From Herbinix hemicellulosilytica (lineage in GTDB: Bacteria > Bacillota > Clostridia > Lachnospirales > Lachnospiraceae), in assembly GCF_002904165.1 (NCBI RefSeq), contig NZ_CVTD020000008.1, forward strand, positions 310,001-374,000: 64,000 nt of DNA, read 5' to 3'. The notes under the pieces are model-generated. The model was not told the origin of the DNA and made no database searches. It saw only the letters and a program-made list of their open reading frames with translations. This document shows, piece after piece, positions 9,501 through 17,122 of this stretch (position 1 is its first letter; every line of letters begins with the position of its first letter). The translations under genes were made by a program, and so were the position numbers.

Positions 9501-10327
9501 ATAAGAACGGAAAGGTTACGGGTAATAAATTAGGCAAGGCTGTTATAACTGCTTACGCTTTAGACGGAAGCGGTGGGTACGCAAGCTGTGAAGTAGAAGT
9601 AGTAAGACCTGTAACAAGAATTACCTTGAATAAAAATTATCTTACTATGACTATCGGACAGACGGTACAGTTAAAAGCCAAGGTAGAACCCAGCAATGCC
9701 ACATACAAAACACCTTACTGGACTGTAGAAGGAGCAGGAGATGTAGTTTATGTAGACGATGACGGATATGTAACTGCATTAAAAGAAGGCACAGTAAATG
9801 TAATAGCCAGGGCTCGGGATGACAGTGAAAAATTTGCAATATGCCAGGTTGTAGTTTTAAAACCGGTACCCGCTACATCTGTAATTCTTTCAGATAAAAC
9901 AATAACAATGGTTGAGGGAGAATCAAAAACTATTAATTATAGATTAAGTCCTGTCAATTCTACCGATAATGTGACCTGGAGTACCGATAATTCTTCCGTT
10001 GCCACCGTATCAAACAGCGGAAAGGTTACCGCAAAATCAACAGGAACAGCCTATATTACGGCAATGACAGATTCGGGAAAAACAGCAACTACACAGGTTA
10101 ATGTGGTAGGGCTTAATGTTAAGAAATTGACCCTTGAGCAATATGACCGTTATACATTATATGTTGAAGGAGCAACTTCAAGAGTAAACTGGCATTCGAC
10201 CAATCCTGATGTAGCCACAGTCCAAAACGGTAATATCATTGCAAGGGCAATAGGAACAACCACTATTGTGGCAAGAGTAAACGGAAGAGAGCTTACCTGT
10301 AAGGTAACCGTTGTTAAGATTAAATAG
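6536..10327 (+). CDS. Large exported protein of tandem BIG2 Ig-like domains
   Basis: 1263 residues, start ATG 6536 six bases after AGGAGG. A signal peptide occupies about residues 1-31 (hydrophobic 10-25, then HATG). From residue about 523 onwards there are nine tandem BIG2-type (bacterial Ig-like group 2) modules with a period of about 84 residues, starting near 523, 609, 693, 779, 859, 942, 1026, 1113 and 1194. Each has the family pattern V.SI.L....V.M.VG.T..L...V.P.NA....V.W.SSN..VA.V...G.VTA...G.A.I.A. Two or three more diverged copies lie between residues 45 and 520. No LPXTG, SLH, dockerin or catalytic domain is seen, so the protein is presumably secreted or held by interaction. Such proteins are cell-surface adhesins or spacers; the ligand is unknown. 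Confidence 0.88.
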   Translation: MRNKVKTGSYLITCILIMFAIYIFSGNSVHATGVVSPDQFYFGVDSQDTKPGSEIELTREQALIYIKMKNSSTGKDGLPDDATVEWITSEPKVVSLTPHTENGFIWLNRKGPGYSTITAIVRYGNFNYTLSILVKVNMEINHAQTGTEIVTTTNDRILKMYVGDTKQIYLKYVDYKKEAETVSGEAITAAAVTWESSNESVVTVDEEGKVKAEGSGSATITITSNTMSSKDRVLKETLTVVVVPTFYYSNGSDVWYSSESNNNFVPVEIPLREFFITSQATFATNLKWEVYDASSNKKLTPDSKKLNYYVSENSGTVYFTNVKAGTYEIYAFANEKYNVNTRVPYAYMKIIVPIDLGNEDIVMNVNDTYDLTENSNIPDFSIFNVWYEKESDKQIAVVNSKGVITAKSKGQITIHLKYIEDSNLYDPGSEYAEEKTIKVTVIDSIALSATEAVLYTQGTLYLHAVVTDRTVPIVWSSSNPSVAKVEDGLVTALKPGVAIITAQQTINGVVKSATCEITVRQSVTSIKLDPANINIAIGEYKTLKATLTPKINGIKLVWRTSNDKVVKIVETSDLTVTIQGVSGGTAVISAINEENIVVGYCHVVVRQPVTSIKLSDTSVNINLGARSIQLRAIVYPENATNKEVKWTSSNTSIARVNDNGLVTLIRPGEVTIIATSVDNPDAMALCNITIEIPVTSVALDDKEVTMYVGETKRLTYTVLPVNASKNQVTWTSTNPSVATVDAAGRVTARQVGTAVIMVKTLDGGHTAYCTVNVKQIAQGVKFAESEIEMYTGQVHELEYALVPVNATDAELFWESSDTKVAVVDETGKVTAKGAGVTFIIARTKAGGMSYVKVTVKEPVKGLILNFTEKTIYVRDTFELKVSLTPSEASNQQVEWKSSNTNVATVSENGIVTGVASGTAIITCTTKEGGFTASCFVVVRERLTDMKLNYDEYRLSLGKTFTLTVMVDGKPITDQQFKWTSSNSDVASVNKNGKVTGNKLGKAVITAYALDGSGGYASCEVEVVRPVTRITLNKNYLTMTIGQTVQLKAKVEPSNATYKTPYWTVEGAGDVVYVDDDGYVTALKEGTVNVIARARDDSEKFAICQVVVLKPVPATSVILSDKTITMVEGESKTINYRLSPVNSTDNVTWSTDNSSVATVSNSGKVTAKSTGTAYITAMTDSGKTATTQVNVVGLNVKKLTLEQYDRYTLYVEGATSRVNWHSTNPDVATVQNGNIIARAIGTTTIVARVNGRELTCKVTVVKIK

Positions 10328-10348
10328 TGATTAATAAGAATTTAAAAA

Positions 10349-10389
10349 AGCTGTCTTAGGATCTAATAAATCCTAAGGCAGCTGTTTTA
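10349..10389 (+). terminator. Terminator after the BIG2 protein gene
   Basis: AGCTGTCTTAGGAT (10349-10362) pairs with ATCCTAAGGCAGCT (10370-10383), with one G-U pair, and is followed by GTTTTATATTAT. Confidence 0.8.
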
Positions 10390-10505
10390 TATTATAGAAA
10401 ATCAGACCCTACGGGTTTAATCTTGTAAAAAATGTAATTGATATATAAAAAATGTCTAATTTATTGTCTATAAAAACGAAAATTCCTTATCAAATCAAAT
10501 GACAA

Positions 10506-10534
10506 TTGATTAAAAACGCATAGTATGTTACAAT
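10506..10534 (+). promoter_or_regulatory. Putative recN promoter
   Basis: TTGATT (10506-10511) and TACAAT (10529-10534) with a 17-bp spacer, about 64 bp before the recN start. Confidence 0.55.
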
Positions 10535-10597
10535 TTAGCTGAACATACGTTTTGCTTAATTAATCCGTAAAGATTTCATGCTTTGGGAGGGTGCAAT

Positions 10598-12283
10598 TTG
10601 CTTATCAGTCTTCATGTTAAGAATTTTGCCATTATTAATGATGTAGAAATTAATTTCAAGAATCATTTGAATATAATGACCGGAGAAACAGGAGCAGGTA
10701 AATCCATAATAATAGATGCCATTAATTGCGCCTTGGGAGCAAAAGTATCGGCAGATATTCTTAGAACCGGAGCAGATTATGCCCTTATCGAACTTGTTTT
10801 TGAATCAAAAGACCCTGCGGTTCATGAGATTATGATGATGCATGATATACCGATTGAGGATAATCTGATTATTATATCAAGAAAAATAATGCAAGGTAAG
10901 AATATTTACAAGATAAACGGTGAAAATGTAACAAGAAATGTGATTTCTTCGGTAGCCGGTCTTTTAATTGATATTCACGGGCAATATGAACATCAATCTT
11001 TGCTTAACAAGGCTAATCATCTTGAAATAGTTGACCGGTTTGCCAAAGATGAGATAGGTACTTTGAAGCAGGAGCTTGAAAGCTGCTACAAATCTTATAT
11101 AAAGCTGAAGCATGAATATGATAATGCGGGTATGGATAACGAAAAAAGGCTTCGGGAAATATCATTTCTTGAATATGAAATAAATGAAATAAAAAGTGCC
11201 GCTTTAGTACCCGGTGAAGACGAAGAGCTTGCGGTTTTATATAAAAAATATGCCAATGCCCAGGCTATTTCGGAAGGATTGAAGGCTGTTTACGGTTTAA
11301 CCGGATATAATATGAATGAAGCAGGAGATTTAGTAGGCAGGGCTGTCCGTCAGCTTGCCAAAATAGCAGAATATGACGAGAAACTGGGAGACTTGTTGTC
11401 CCAGCTTACCGATGTGGAAGAGCTACTTAATGATTTTAACCGTGATTTATCAGCTTATATGGCTGATATGGATAACTTCGAGGAAGAATTGACAGAAACA
11501 ACGAAACGGCTTGATCTGATAAATCATTTAAAACAGAAATATGGAGCAACTATAGAGCAGATAAAAAATTACTGCGAAGAATGTGAAATGAAATTACAGA
11601 AATACAAAGATTACGATGAATATATGGAAAATTTGAAAAAATCTCTGATAGAAGAAGAAAGAAAACTTAACGAACTTTCTTCTAAATTATCGGATATCAG
11701 GAAACGCAAAGCCAAAGAACTTACTTCAAAAATTAAAGAGGCTTTAATTGACTTAAACTTTTTGGACGTAAAATTTGATATGGTTTTTGAAAAAAGTAAT
11801 ACATATTCCGCTAACGGATATGATGATGCGGAGTTTATTATTTCAACTAATCCCGGTGAAGAAATGAGGTCTTTATCAAAAATTGCATCCGGTGGCGAAC
11901 TTTCCAGAATTATGTTGGGTATAAAATCTGTGCTGGCAGATAGGGATGAAATTGAAACTTTGATATTTGATGAAATTGATACGGGAATAAGCGGAAGAAC
12001 CGCACAAAAAGTTTCCGAAAAATTATCTGAAATAGCAAATCATCATCAGATTATATGTATAACTCATCTGGCACAAATAGCAGCCATGGCGGACACACAT
12101 TTTGTTATTGAAAAAAAGACGGATGGAAAGACAACCGAAACAATAATAAGAGAATTGAATGATGACGAAATTGTTGATGAATTGGCAAGAATTTTAGGCG
12201 GAGCAGTCATAACCGACAGAGTTATCGAAAATGCAAGAGAAATGAAAGAGTTAGCGACTTCTTCTAAAAAATACAAACAGTAA
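10598..12283 (+). CDS. recN: DNA repair ATPase RecN
   Basis: SMC-like ATPase that acts early in double-strand break repair in the cytoplasm. The frame opens at TTG 10583, but that codon overlaps the GGGAGG ribosome binding site (10585-10590). TTG 10598 is correctly spaced and gives the usual RecN beginning (LISLHVKNFAIINDVEINF), 561 aa. Walker A GETGAGKS is at about residues 29-36. The central 150-370 region is a long coiled coil. The ABC signature region SGGELSRIMLGIK (about 424-436) and Walker B LIFDEIDTGISG (about 453-464) are intact. The Q/H-loop equivalent is ICITHLAQIAAMAD. RecN precedes spoIVB and spo0A, the normal order in many clostridia. A strong terminator separates it from spoIVB. 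Confidence 0.95.
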   Translation: MLISLHVKNFAIINDVEINFKNHLNIMTGETGAGKSIIIDAINCALGAKVSADILRTGADYALIELVFESKDPAVHEIMMMHDIPIEDNLIIISRKIMQGKNIYKINGENVTRNVISSVAGLLIDIHGQYEHQSLLNKANHLEIVDRFAKDEIGTLKQELESCYKSYIKLKHEYDNAGMDNEKRLREISFLEYEINEIKSAALVPGEDEELAVLYKKYANAQAISEGLKAVYGLTGYNMNEAGDLVGRAVRQLAKIAEYDEKLGDLLSQLTDVEELLNDFNRDLSAYMADMDNFEEELTETTKRLDLINHLKQKYGATIEQIKNYCEECEMKLQKYKDYDEYMENLKKSLIEEERKLNELSSKLSDIRKRKAKELTSKIKEALIDLNFLDVKFDMVFEKSNTYSANGYDDAEFIISTNPGEEMRSLSKIASGGELSRIMLGIKSVLADRDEIETLIFDEIDTGISGRTAQKVSEKLSEIANHHQIICITHLAQIAAMADTHFVIEKKTDGKTTETIIRELNDDEIVDELARILGGAVITDRVIENAREMKELATSSKKYKQ

Positions 12284-12309
12284 AAACATAAAAAACGAAT
12301 ATCAAATTG

Positions 12310-12343
12310 AAGGATATACAATACTATGTATATCCTTTTTTTT
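12310..12343 (+). terminator. recN terminator
   Basis: Perfect 11-bp stem AAGGATATACA (12310-12320)/TGTATATCCTT (12327-12337), 6-nt loop, eight T. Confidence 0.9.
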
Positions 12344-12393
12344 ATGTTTAATATTTTCCCTTTAAAATAAAGGCAATAATTTAAAATGGTCTT

Positions 12394-12415
12394 TACAGTA
12401 CGATTAAGTACTGTA
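12394..12415. promoter_or_regulatory. Perfect 22-bp inverted repeat upstream of spoIVB
   Basis: TACAGTAC (12394-12401) and GTACTGTA (12408-12415) are perfect inverted 8-mers separated by GATTAA. The element lies 57 bp before the spoIVB start. With no T tract following, it looks more like an operator than a terminator. The binding factor is unknown. Confidence 0.45.
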
Positions 12416-12471
12416 CATATGACATTAAAAAAAGGGATTATGACAAAAAGTTTGGCTTGGGGTGTGGGACA

Positions 12472-13755
12472 ATGAGGAAAAAGAAAATTTACAGAAGGGT
12501 ATTATTTTCCCTTTTTTTGATTAATGTTGCTGCTATTATTTTTTTGGGTATTTACTATATCGAAAAAAATATACCCGATGAAATAAAAATTTTAAAAGAC
12601 AGGCAAGAAATTTTTGATTTCAATATGCCCCTTAAAGGGAACATTGAAACTGAACATATCGGTGTTATCAGTGTAAATGATACCAGAGTACCTTCTAATC
12701 AGATTCATATTGATTTAAGTGAACCATTTACATTGCAATCCTCACAGACCGGAAGATTCAACATAAATTTAAAACTATTCGGCATTTTTAATTTTAAGAA
12801 AATCTCCCTGGATGTAATTGATACGGTAGAATTAATACCCTGCGGTATTCCTATTGGAATTTCTGTAGAAACAGACGGAATTTTAGTATTAGGTAATAAT
12901 AGAATTACAGGTGCAGACGGACTTAATTATGAACCGGCTCACAATAAGCTTAAATCAGGAGATTATATTATATCAATTAATGATAAAAAAGTAATGCATA
13001 AAGAAGAGCTAATTGAAGAAATCCAAAACTCACAGGGTAAAGATATAAAACTTCAGGTACGTCGAAACGGCGAAATTATATCTGTAAGCGTTACTCCAGT
13101 AAAAACTATTAACGGCGATTATAAAATAGGGACATGGATCAGGGATGATACACAAGGTATTGGTACTTTGACCTTTATTTCAACCAACGGTTATTTCGGG
13201 GCACTGGGTCATGGAATTACGGATATAGATACAGGTGTTCTTATGGAAATAAATAATGGTCTAATTTATGATGCAGATATAATCTCTATTGTTAAAGGTA
13301 AAGAAGGAGAACCCGGTGAACTGATAGGAATGATAAAACAAGGAGAAAGGCATAAAATTGGATATATTACCGACAACACTCATCAGGGAATTTTCGGAAC
13401 AGTAAATCGAAAGTATAAGTTCGATAAAGATTTTCAACCGCTAAAAATCGGCCTTAAGCAAGAAATTAAGGTGGGCAAAGCATATATAAGATGCATGGTC
13501 GAGGGCGAAATAAAAGATTATGAAATCGAAATTCAGAAAGTAGATATGAGCAACTCTAATCACAGTAAAGGATTGGTTATAAAAATAACCGATCAAAGAC
13601 TTTTAAATGCAACAGGAGGAATTGTTCAGGGGATGAGCGGAAGCCCGATTATCCAAAATAATAAAATAATCGGGGCTGTCACCCATGTATTTATACAGGA
13701 TTCAACCAAAGGTTACGGAACTTTTATTGAAAACATGGTAAATAAATTAGAATAA
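12472..13755 (+). CDS. spoIVB: SpoIVB peptidase (serine peptidase family S55)
   Basis: Sporulation signalling protease. In Bacillus it is made in the forespore and crosses the inner forespore membrane to trigger pro-sigma-K processing. The frame extends back to TTG 12457, but ATG 12472, just after GGGGTGTGGG, is the probable start (427 aa). A single N-terminal membrane segment lies at about residues 10-30. A PDZ domain lies at about 105-210 (GVLV..... GLKSGDYIISINDKKV type). The S55 domain follows, with the catalytic histidine region GALGHGI and the serine region GMSGSPI near residue 393, both matching the known catalytic residues of B. subtilis SpoIVB. The gene is intact, and spo0A follows after an inserted IS element. 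Confidence 0.95.
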   Translation: MRKKKIYRRVLFSLFLINVAAIIFLGIYYIEKNIPDEIKILKDRQEIFDFNMPLKGNIETEHIGVISVNDTRVPSNQIHIDLSEPFTLQSSQTGRFNINLKLFGIFNFKKISLDVIDTVELIPCGIPIGISVETDGILVLGNNRITGADGLNYEPAHNKLKSGDYIISINDKKVMHKEELIEEIQNSQGKDIKLQVRRNGEIISVSVTPVKTINGDYKIGTWIRDDTQGIGTLTFISTNGYFGALGHGITDIDTGVLMEINNGLIYDADIISIVKGKEGEPGELIGMIKQGERHKIGYITDNTHQGIFGTVNRKYKFDKDFQPLKIGLKQEIKVGKAYIRCMVEGEIKDYEIEIQKVDMSNSNHSKGLVIKITDQRLLNATGGIVQGMSGSPIIQNNKIIGAVTHVFIQDSTKGYGTFIENMVNKLE

Positions 13756-13906
13756 AAAGATGTTTTGTTAAAAAAAGAAGTCGACGAAAAAATATATTAA
13801 AATTTTAAGTTTTTAATATTATAACAGCATATTTATATAATTTATTTTACTGTTATACAATATATTGTATTTTATTAATAATTAATACTTTTTAACAATT
13901 TCTAAC

Positions 13907-13913
13907 TGTCGAA
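13907..13913 (+). promoter_or_regulatory. Spo0A box (0A box)
   Basis: TGTCGAA at 13907-13913 matches the established Spo0A binding core. It is 18 bp upstream of the -35 at 13932. The only Spo0A-related gene downstream is spo0A itself, now beyond the IS element. Confidence 0.55.
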
Positions 13914-13931
13914 TGGTGCGATAAGAAAGAA

Positions 13932-13960
13932 TTGAAATTTTATATGTTACTGGCTATAAT
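13932..13960 (+). promoter_or_regulatory. Strong sigma-A promoter, probably the native upstream spo0A promoter
   Basis: TTGAAA (13932-13937), 17-bp spacer, TATAAT (13955-13960). No gene starts between this promoter and the IS element 187 bp downstream, so it most plausibly belonged to spo0A before the insertion. Confidence 0.6.
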
Positions 13961-14141
13961 TCATGTATGGTAATAATTTACATTTTTTATATATTATTAC
14001 CTTATTACATTATAACGTAATTTGTAGAATCAATGCATAATATGGCTAAATATGTAATTTTTTAATAAAAAATGGCGCCATGTAATAGGTACAATTTAGC
14101 AATATTGCTATTGGAAAATTTTTAACAAAGTTATATAATAA

Positions 14142-14146
14142 TTAAT
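14142..14146. repeat. Target-site duplication, left copy
   Basis: TTAAT directly left of the IS; the identical TTAAT is at 15805-15809 directly right of it. Confidence 0.8.
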
Positions 14147-14160
14147 CCTGAATTATTCAT
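14147..14160 (+). repeat. IS left terminal inverted repeat
   Basis: CCTGAATTATTCAT, perfect inverse of 15791-15804. Confidence 0.92.
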
Positions 14161-14313
14161 GAGGGTAAAAAATCATAGATTTACCCATGGAATTATTACG
14201 ACAGTTCATTTCCGAGGATAAATTTTTATGAAAGTTATTCACAAAAGGGTATAATATCCCCTTGGTTTATCCACATTTTAAATTTCTTGAACTGTCAAGG
14301 TACATTTTATATA

Positions 14314-15633
14314 TCATTCAAGCTTTGGCAGAAGCCGTATGTTTTTCAATGTCTCATAAAACTCATTTTTATAAGGACAGCTACTGCATAGCTTGAATGT
14401 TATATACCTCGCTGAATGCACTATTTTGGCGGCAACCTTCAACAACTTCAGGCGAATGGTATCAACTTGCAGCTTTCTCATTCTTGCCGGAAGTACCAAA
14501 CGCCTAAACCAGTTAAATATATTATATGCCAATACGGATATCTGCAGCCGGTTTTCATTTATCACCATACTGTAGCTTGGCATGGTGTCCATATCAAATC
14601 CTCTTTTGGATTCTTTTATGAAGTTCTCCATCTTGCCACGGTTACAGTAAAAATGAATGATATCCTCAGCTTTCATATACATATTGGTTACAATAAAGGT
14701 ATGCATATATACAAGCTGGCCTGCCGGTTTTTCTGCCTTTACAACAACTCTTCTCGGATAGGACCAGCTGGATGCTGCATAATGGATTTCACCATATACT
14801 ACTGCATAGTCAACTTTATTATTAGCAGTAAGTTCGTCAAGCTCCTTATCCAGATATGCAGCCATCTCCTTTAAGATGGCATTTTCCTTCAGCCTGATTG
14901 CATAGGATGTACCGTTGCTTTCCAACTGTTCAAACAGCTCAGGTTTTGCAAATCCGCTGTCAGCACGAAGAAAAAGCTTTACATCAGGATAATCCTCCTG
15001 ATATTCGGTAAGTAAAGGCTGAAGAAATTCGCAGCAATCCGTAGAGGAATATACATTTCCCGGCCTTAAGGCAGCTTTTAGCAGGTCGCCGGTAAGCCCG
15101 TCATAACACATTAGTGCATGGTAACCATAATTGGAATAATGATAATTATATCCACTGCCTTCCTGTTTACCGAAGGTATCAAAAAGAGTGGAATCAATAT
15201 CCAACAAAACCATCTCAGGCCTTTTGATGGAATAAATCCTTTGTCTAAGAAGGTAAAGTATCCAGTCAAGCTGCATCAAAGTAACATCATCCATGCGGTT
15301 AAAGAACCGGGACATGGTAGGCTGGGAGGCCAATGCTTGTTTGCCAAGTATATTTGTAAAAACCGGGTCATCAGTCAGCTCATCCGAGTCATCATCAGAA
15401 AAGTAACCGGATATCTGCTGGTAAATTTTTTGCAACAGGTTATCAGCATCCGTATGGATACGAATTGTTTTGTCCTTGGTCTGAAAATGTTGCTTAACAA
15501 GCGGCTTAAGACCAATTTTGTGAATGAATTCATTAAGTAACAGCAAACCTGCATCGGAAGATAAATCGCCGCCGTGAAAATTTATTTTAAATTTACTATT
15601 GCTTTCTAAGTGAAGTGCATTTAAACTAGACAT
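14314..15633 (-). CDS. IS1380-family transposase
   Basis: 439 residues, intact, start ATG 15633 preceded on the minus strand by GGAGAAACCCTT. The sequence has the IS1380 layout: an N-terminal SSDAGLLLLNEF motif (residues about 25-36), then the DDE residues in VLLDIDSTLFDTFG (first Asp), LFLRADSGFAKPE (second Asp) and the C-terminal NRGKMENFIKESKRG (Glu). The YHALMCYDGLTGDLL segment is also typical. It cuts and inserts the element, recognising the 14-bp ends. There are no accessory genes. It is transcribed opposite to spoIVB and spo0A. Confidence 0.95.
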   Translation of the reverse strand: MSSLNALHLESNSKFKINFHGGDLSSDAGLLLLNEFIHKIGLKPLVKQHFQTKDKTIRIHTDADNLLQKIYQQISGYFSDDDSDELTDDPVFTNILGKQALASQPTMSRFFNRMDDVTLMQLDWILYLLRQRIYSIKRPEMVLLDIDSTLFDTFGKQEGSGYNYHYSNYGYHALMCYDGLTGDLLKAALRPGNVYSSTDCCEFLQPLLTEYQEDYPDVKLFLRADSGFAKPELFEQLESNGTSYAIRLKENAILKEMAAYLDKELDELTANNKVDYAVVYGEIHYAASSWSYPRRVVVKAEKPAGQLVYMHTFIVTNMYMKAEDIIHFYCNRGKMENFIKESKRGFDMDTMPSYSMVINENRLQISVLAYNIFNWFRRLVLPARMRKLQVDTIRLKLLKVAAKIVHSARYITFKLCSSCPYKNEFYETLKNIRLLPKLE

Positions 15634-15790
15634 AAGGGTTTCTCCTTTGCTGATTTGTATGTTTGGTAAACTTCATTTTAGCAAAGCTGAGACCCTTTTT
15701 CTATAGTTCAGTTTCACTTTTTAAGTGAAAGCAATAAGAAGATAAAAACATAGTAATTATGCAGTGCCAGGCACTGTTGTATATGTTACG

Positions 15791-15804
15791 ATGAATAATT
15801 CAGG
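15791..15804 (-). repeat. IS right terminal inverted repeat
   Basis: ATGAATAATTCAGG, perfect inverse of 14147-14160; followed by the TTAAT duplication at 15805-15809. Confidence 0.92.
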
Positions 15805-16015
15805 TTAATATAACTGTAAATTTTTGAAATACTATAGTGATCAAATTATTAAAGTCGGAAAATTAATATTCGAAAATTGATGTATCAGGCAAAATTACGT
15901 AATGATAAATAAAGATGAAATTACTTAAAGATATAAACGATATATATAAAGGAAGGGGATTTAAAAAGTAACATCAGGAGAGTAAATAAATAATTAATGG
16001 AGGTAGGGAAAAAAT

Positions 16016-16822
16016 ATGGGCAAAATCAATGTAGCAATTGTTGACGACAACGAAAGGATGGTGAGCTTACTAGAGGACATTTTAAAAACAGATGACGAAA
16101 TTGAGGTCGTAGGAAAATCGGAGAATGGTATTGACGCTGTAGAAATGATCAAAGAAAAAAAACCGGATGTTGTGTTGCTTGACTTGATTATGCCAAAGTT
16201 GGACGGGCTGGGAGTAATGGAAAAAATAAGAAGAGATACAGAATTTAAAAAGTATCCGGCATTCATTGTAATAACTGCGATAGGACAAGAGGGAGTTACA
16301 GAAAGTGCATTTGAACTGGGAGCAAATTATTATATTATGAAGCCTTTTGACAGTAATGTGGTATTGCAAAGAATAAAACAACTTAAAGGAGATTATCACA
16401 GTAAGTTAGTCGACAGCCATAAAGTAAGCGCTTTTGAAAATAAGAGCAATTATCTGGAAAGAAATTTAGAGGCCGATGTAACAAATATTATACATGAAAT
16501 CGGAGTACCTGCACATATTAAAGGTTATCAGTACTTACGTGATGCGATAATGATGTCTGTCAAAGATGTTGAAATGTTGAATTCTATAACGAAACTGCTC
16601 TATCCTTCAATTGCTAAACGTCATAAAACAACACCTAGCAGGGTAGAAAGAGCAATACGTCATGCTATTGAAGTAGCATGGAGCAGAGGTAAGATGGACA
16701 CAATAGATGAGTTATTTGGATACACTGTAAGCAACGGTAAAGGAAAACCTACAAACTCTGAATTTGTAGCTTTGATTGCGGATAAAATAAGACTGGAGTA
16801 TAAATTAAGGTCACAAAGCTGA
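16016..16822 (+). CDS. spo0A: Sporulation master regulator Spo0A
   Basis: 268-residue response regulator. The receiver domain (1-125) has the acidic pair D10-D11, the phosphoacceptor D56 in [13 protein letters not shown], the conserved Thr in VITA and Lys in IMKPFD. The Spo0A-type DNA-binding domain (about 155-265) has the recognition-helix region [18 protein letters not shown] and the C-terminal [17 protein letters not shown] 16016 lies 12 bp after GGAGG (15999-16003). Phosphorylated Spo0A binds TGTCGAA boxes and commits the cell to sporulation. The gene is intact, but an IS element now lies about 210 bp upstream. Only imperfect 0A-box-like motifs (around 15859 and 15872) and weak promoter-like sequences remain between the IS and the gene. 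Confidence 0.97.
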   Translation: MGKINVAIVDDNERMVSLLEDILKTDDEIEVVGKSENGIDAVEMIKEKKPDVVLLDLIMPKLDGLGVMEKIRRDTEFKKYPAFIVITAIGQEGVTESAFELGANYYIMKPFDSNVVLQRIKQLKGDYHSKLVDSHKVSAFENKSNYLERNLEADVTNIIHEIGVPAHIKGYQYLRDAIMMSVKDVEMLNSITKLLYPSIAKRHKTTPSRVERAIRHAIEVAWSRGKMDTIDELFGYTVSNGKGKPTNSEFVALIADKIRLEYKLRSQS

Positions 16823-16893
16823 TAAATTATAATCTATATGAGTAGTTTTGCCTTTATAATTTTATCATATTATATATCGGATGATAAAAAATC

Positions 16894-16950
16894 GCTGTGA
16901 TTCATGTCGTCATAGGCAAGCTGTTATGACGGCAGATCACAGCTTTTTTG
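16894..16950 (+). terminator. spo0A terminator; copy 1 of a palindromic repeat family
   Basis: GCTGTGAT (16894-16901) pairs with ATCACAGC (16936-16943); an inner GTCATA/TATGAC pairing extends the hairpin, and a run of six T follows. The arms share sequence with the hairpins at 24363 and 57612. Confidence 0.85.
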
Positions 16951-17122
16951 TGTTTATGGGATTTTTGCTTTATAAATCAGTTCAGTTTTGCCTGCTAAAG
17001 TAATGTAAAGTTTATGTAAAATAAATGTTATATTTGATAAAACCGATTTACCGGATTTCTAGATTATGATATCCTAATTGCGTATGTGCAAATTTAAATT
17101 TAAATGAATATTAGGAGGAAAC

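Larger units (their letters stand above)
13756..14141. other. spoIVB-IS intergenic region
   Basis: Very AT-rich 386 bp. It holds the 0A box and promoter above, an 8-bp inverted repeat TATAACAG/CTGTTATA (13820-13857), and two short perfect palindromes near the element (ATGGCGCCAT at 14072-14081, TAGCAATATTGCTA at 14097-14110). No terminator for spoIVB is recognised. Confidence 0.5.
14147..15804 (-). mobile_element. Complete IS1380-family insertion sequence, 1658 bp
   Basis: The element is bounded by perfect 14-bp terminal inverted repeats, CCTGAATTATTCAT at 14147-14160 and its reverse complement at 15791-15804. The repeats begin with CCTG as usual in this family, and the element is flanked by a 5-bp TTAAT duplication. 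It carries one intact DDE transposase on the minus strand. Sub-terminal hairpins are present near each end: GGGTAAA/TTTACCC near 14162-14188 and the perfect CAGTGCC-A-GGCACTG at 15762-15776. Intact ends, identical TIRs, an open transposase frame and an undecayed target duplication all point to a recent insertion. Confidence 0.93.

Noticed and set aside
7805-9839. Several minus-strand frames opposite the BIG2 protein gene
   Set aside because: They repeat with the Ig-module period and are shadows of the repetitive coding sequence.
14416-15540. Two plus-strand frames (14416-14874, 15118-15540) within the IS
   Set aside because: They are antisense shadows of the transposase, with no ribosome binding sites or family resemblance.
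15805-16015. Outward promoter formed at the right end of the IS driving spo0A
   Set aside because: TACTAT at 15830 has no acceptable -35 at 16-18 bp in or beside the element end; only weak alternatives were seen.
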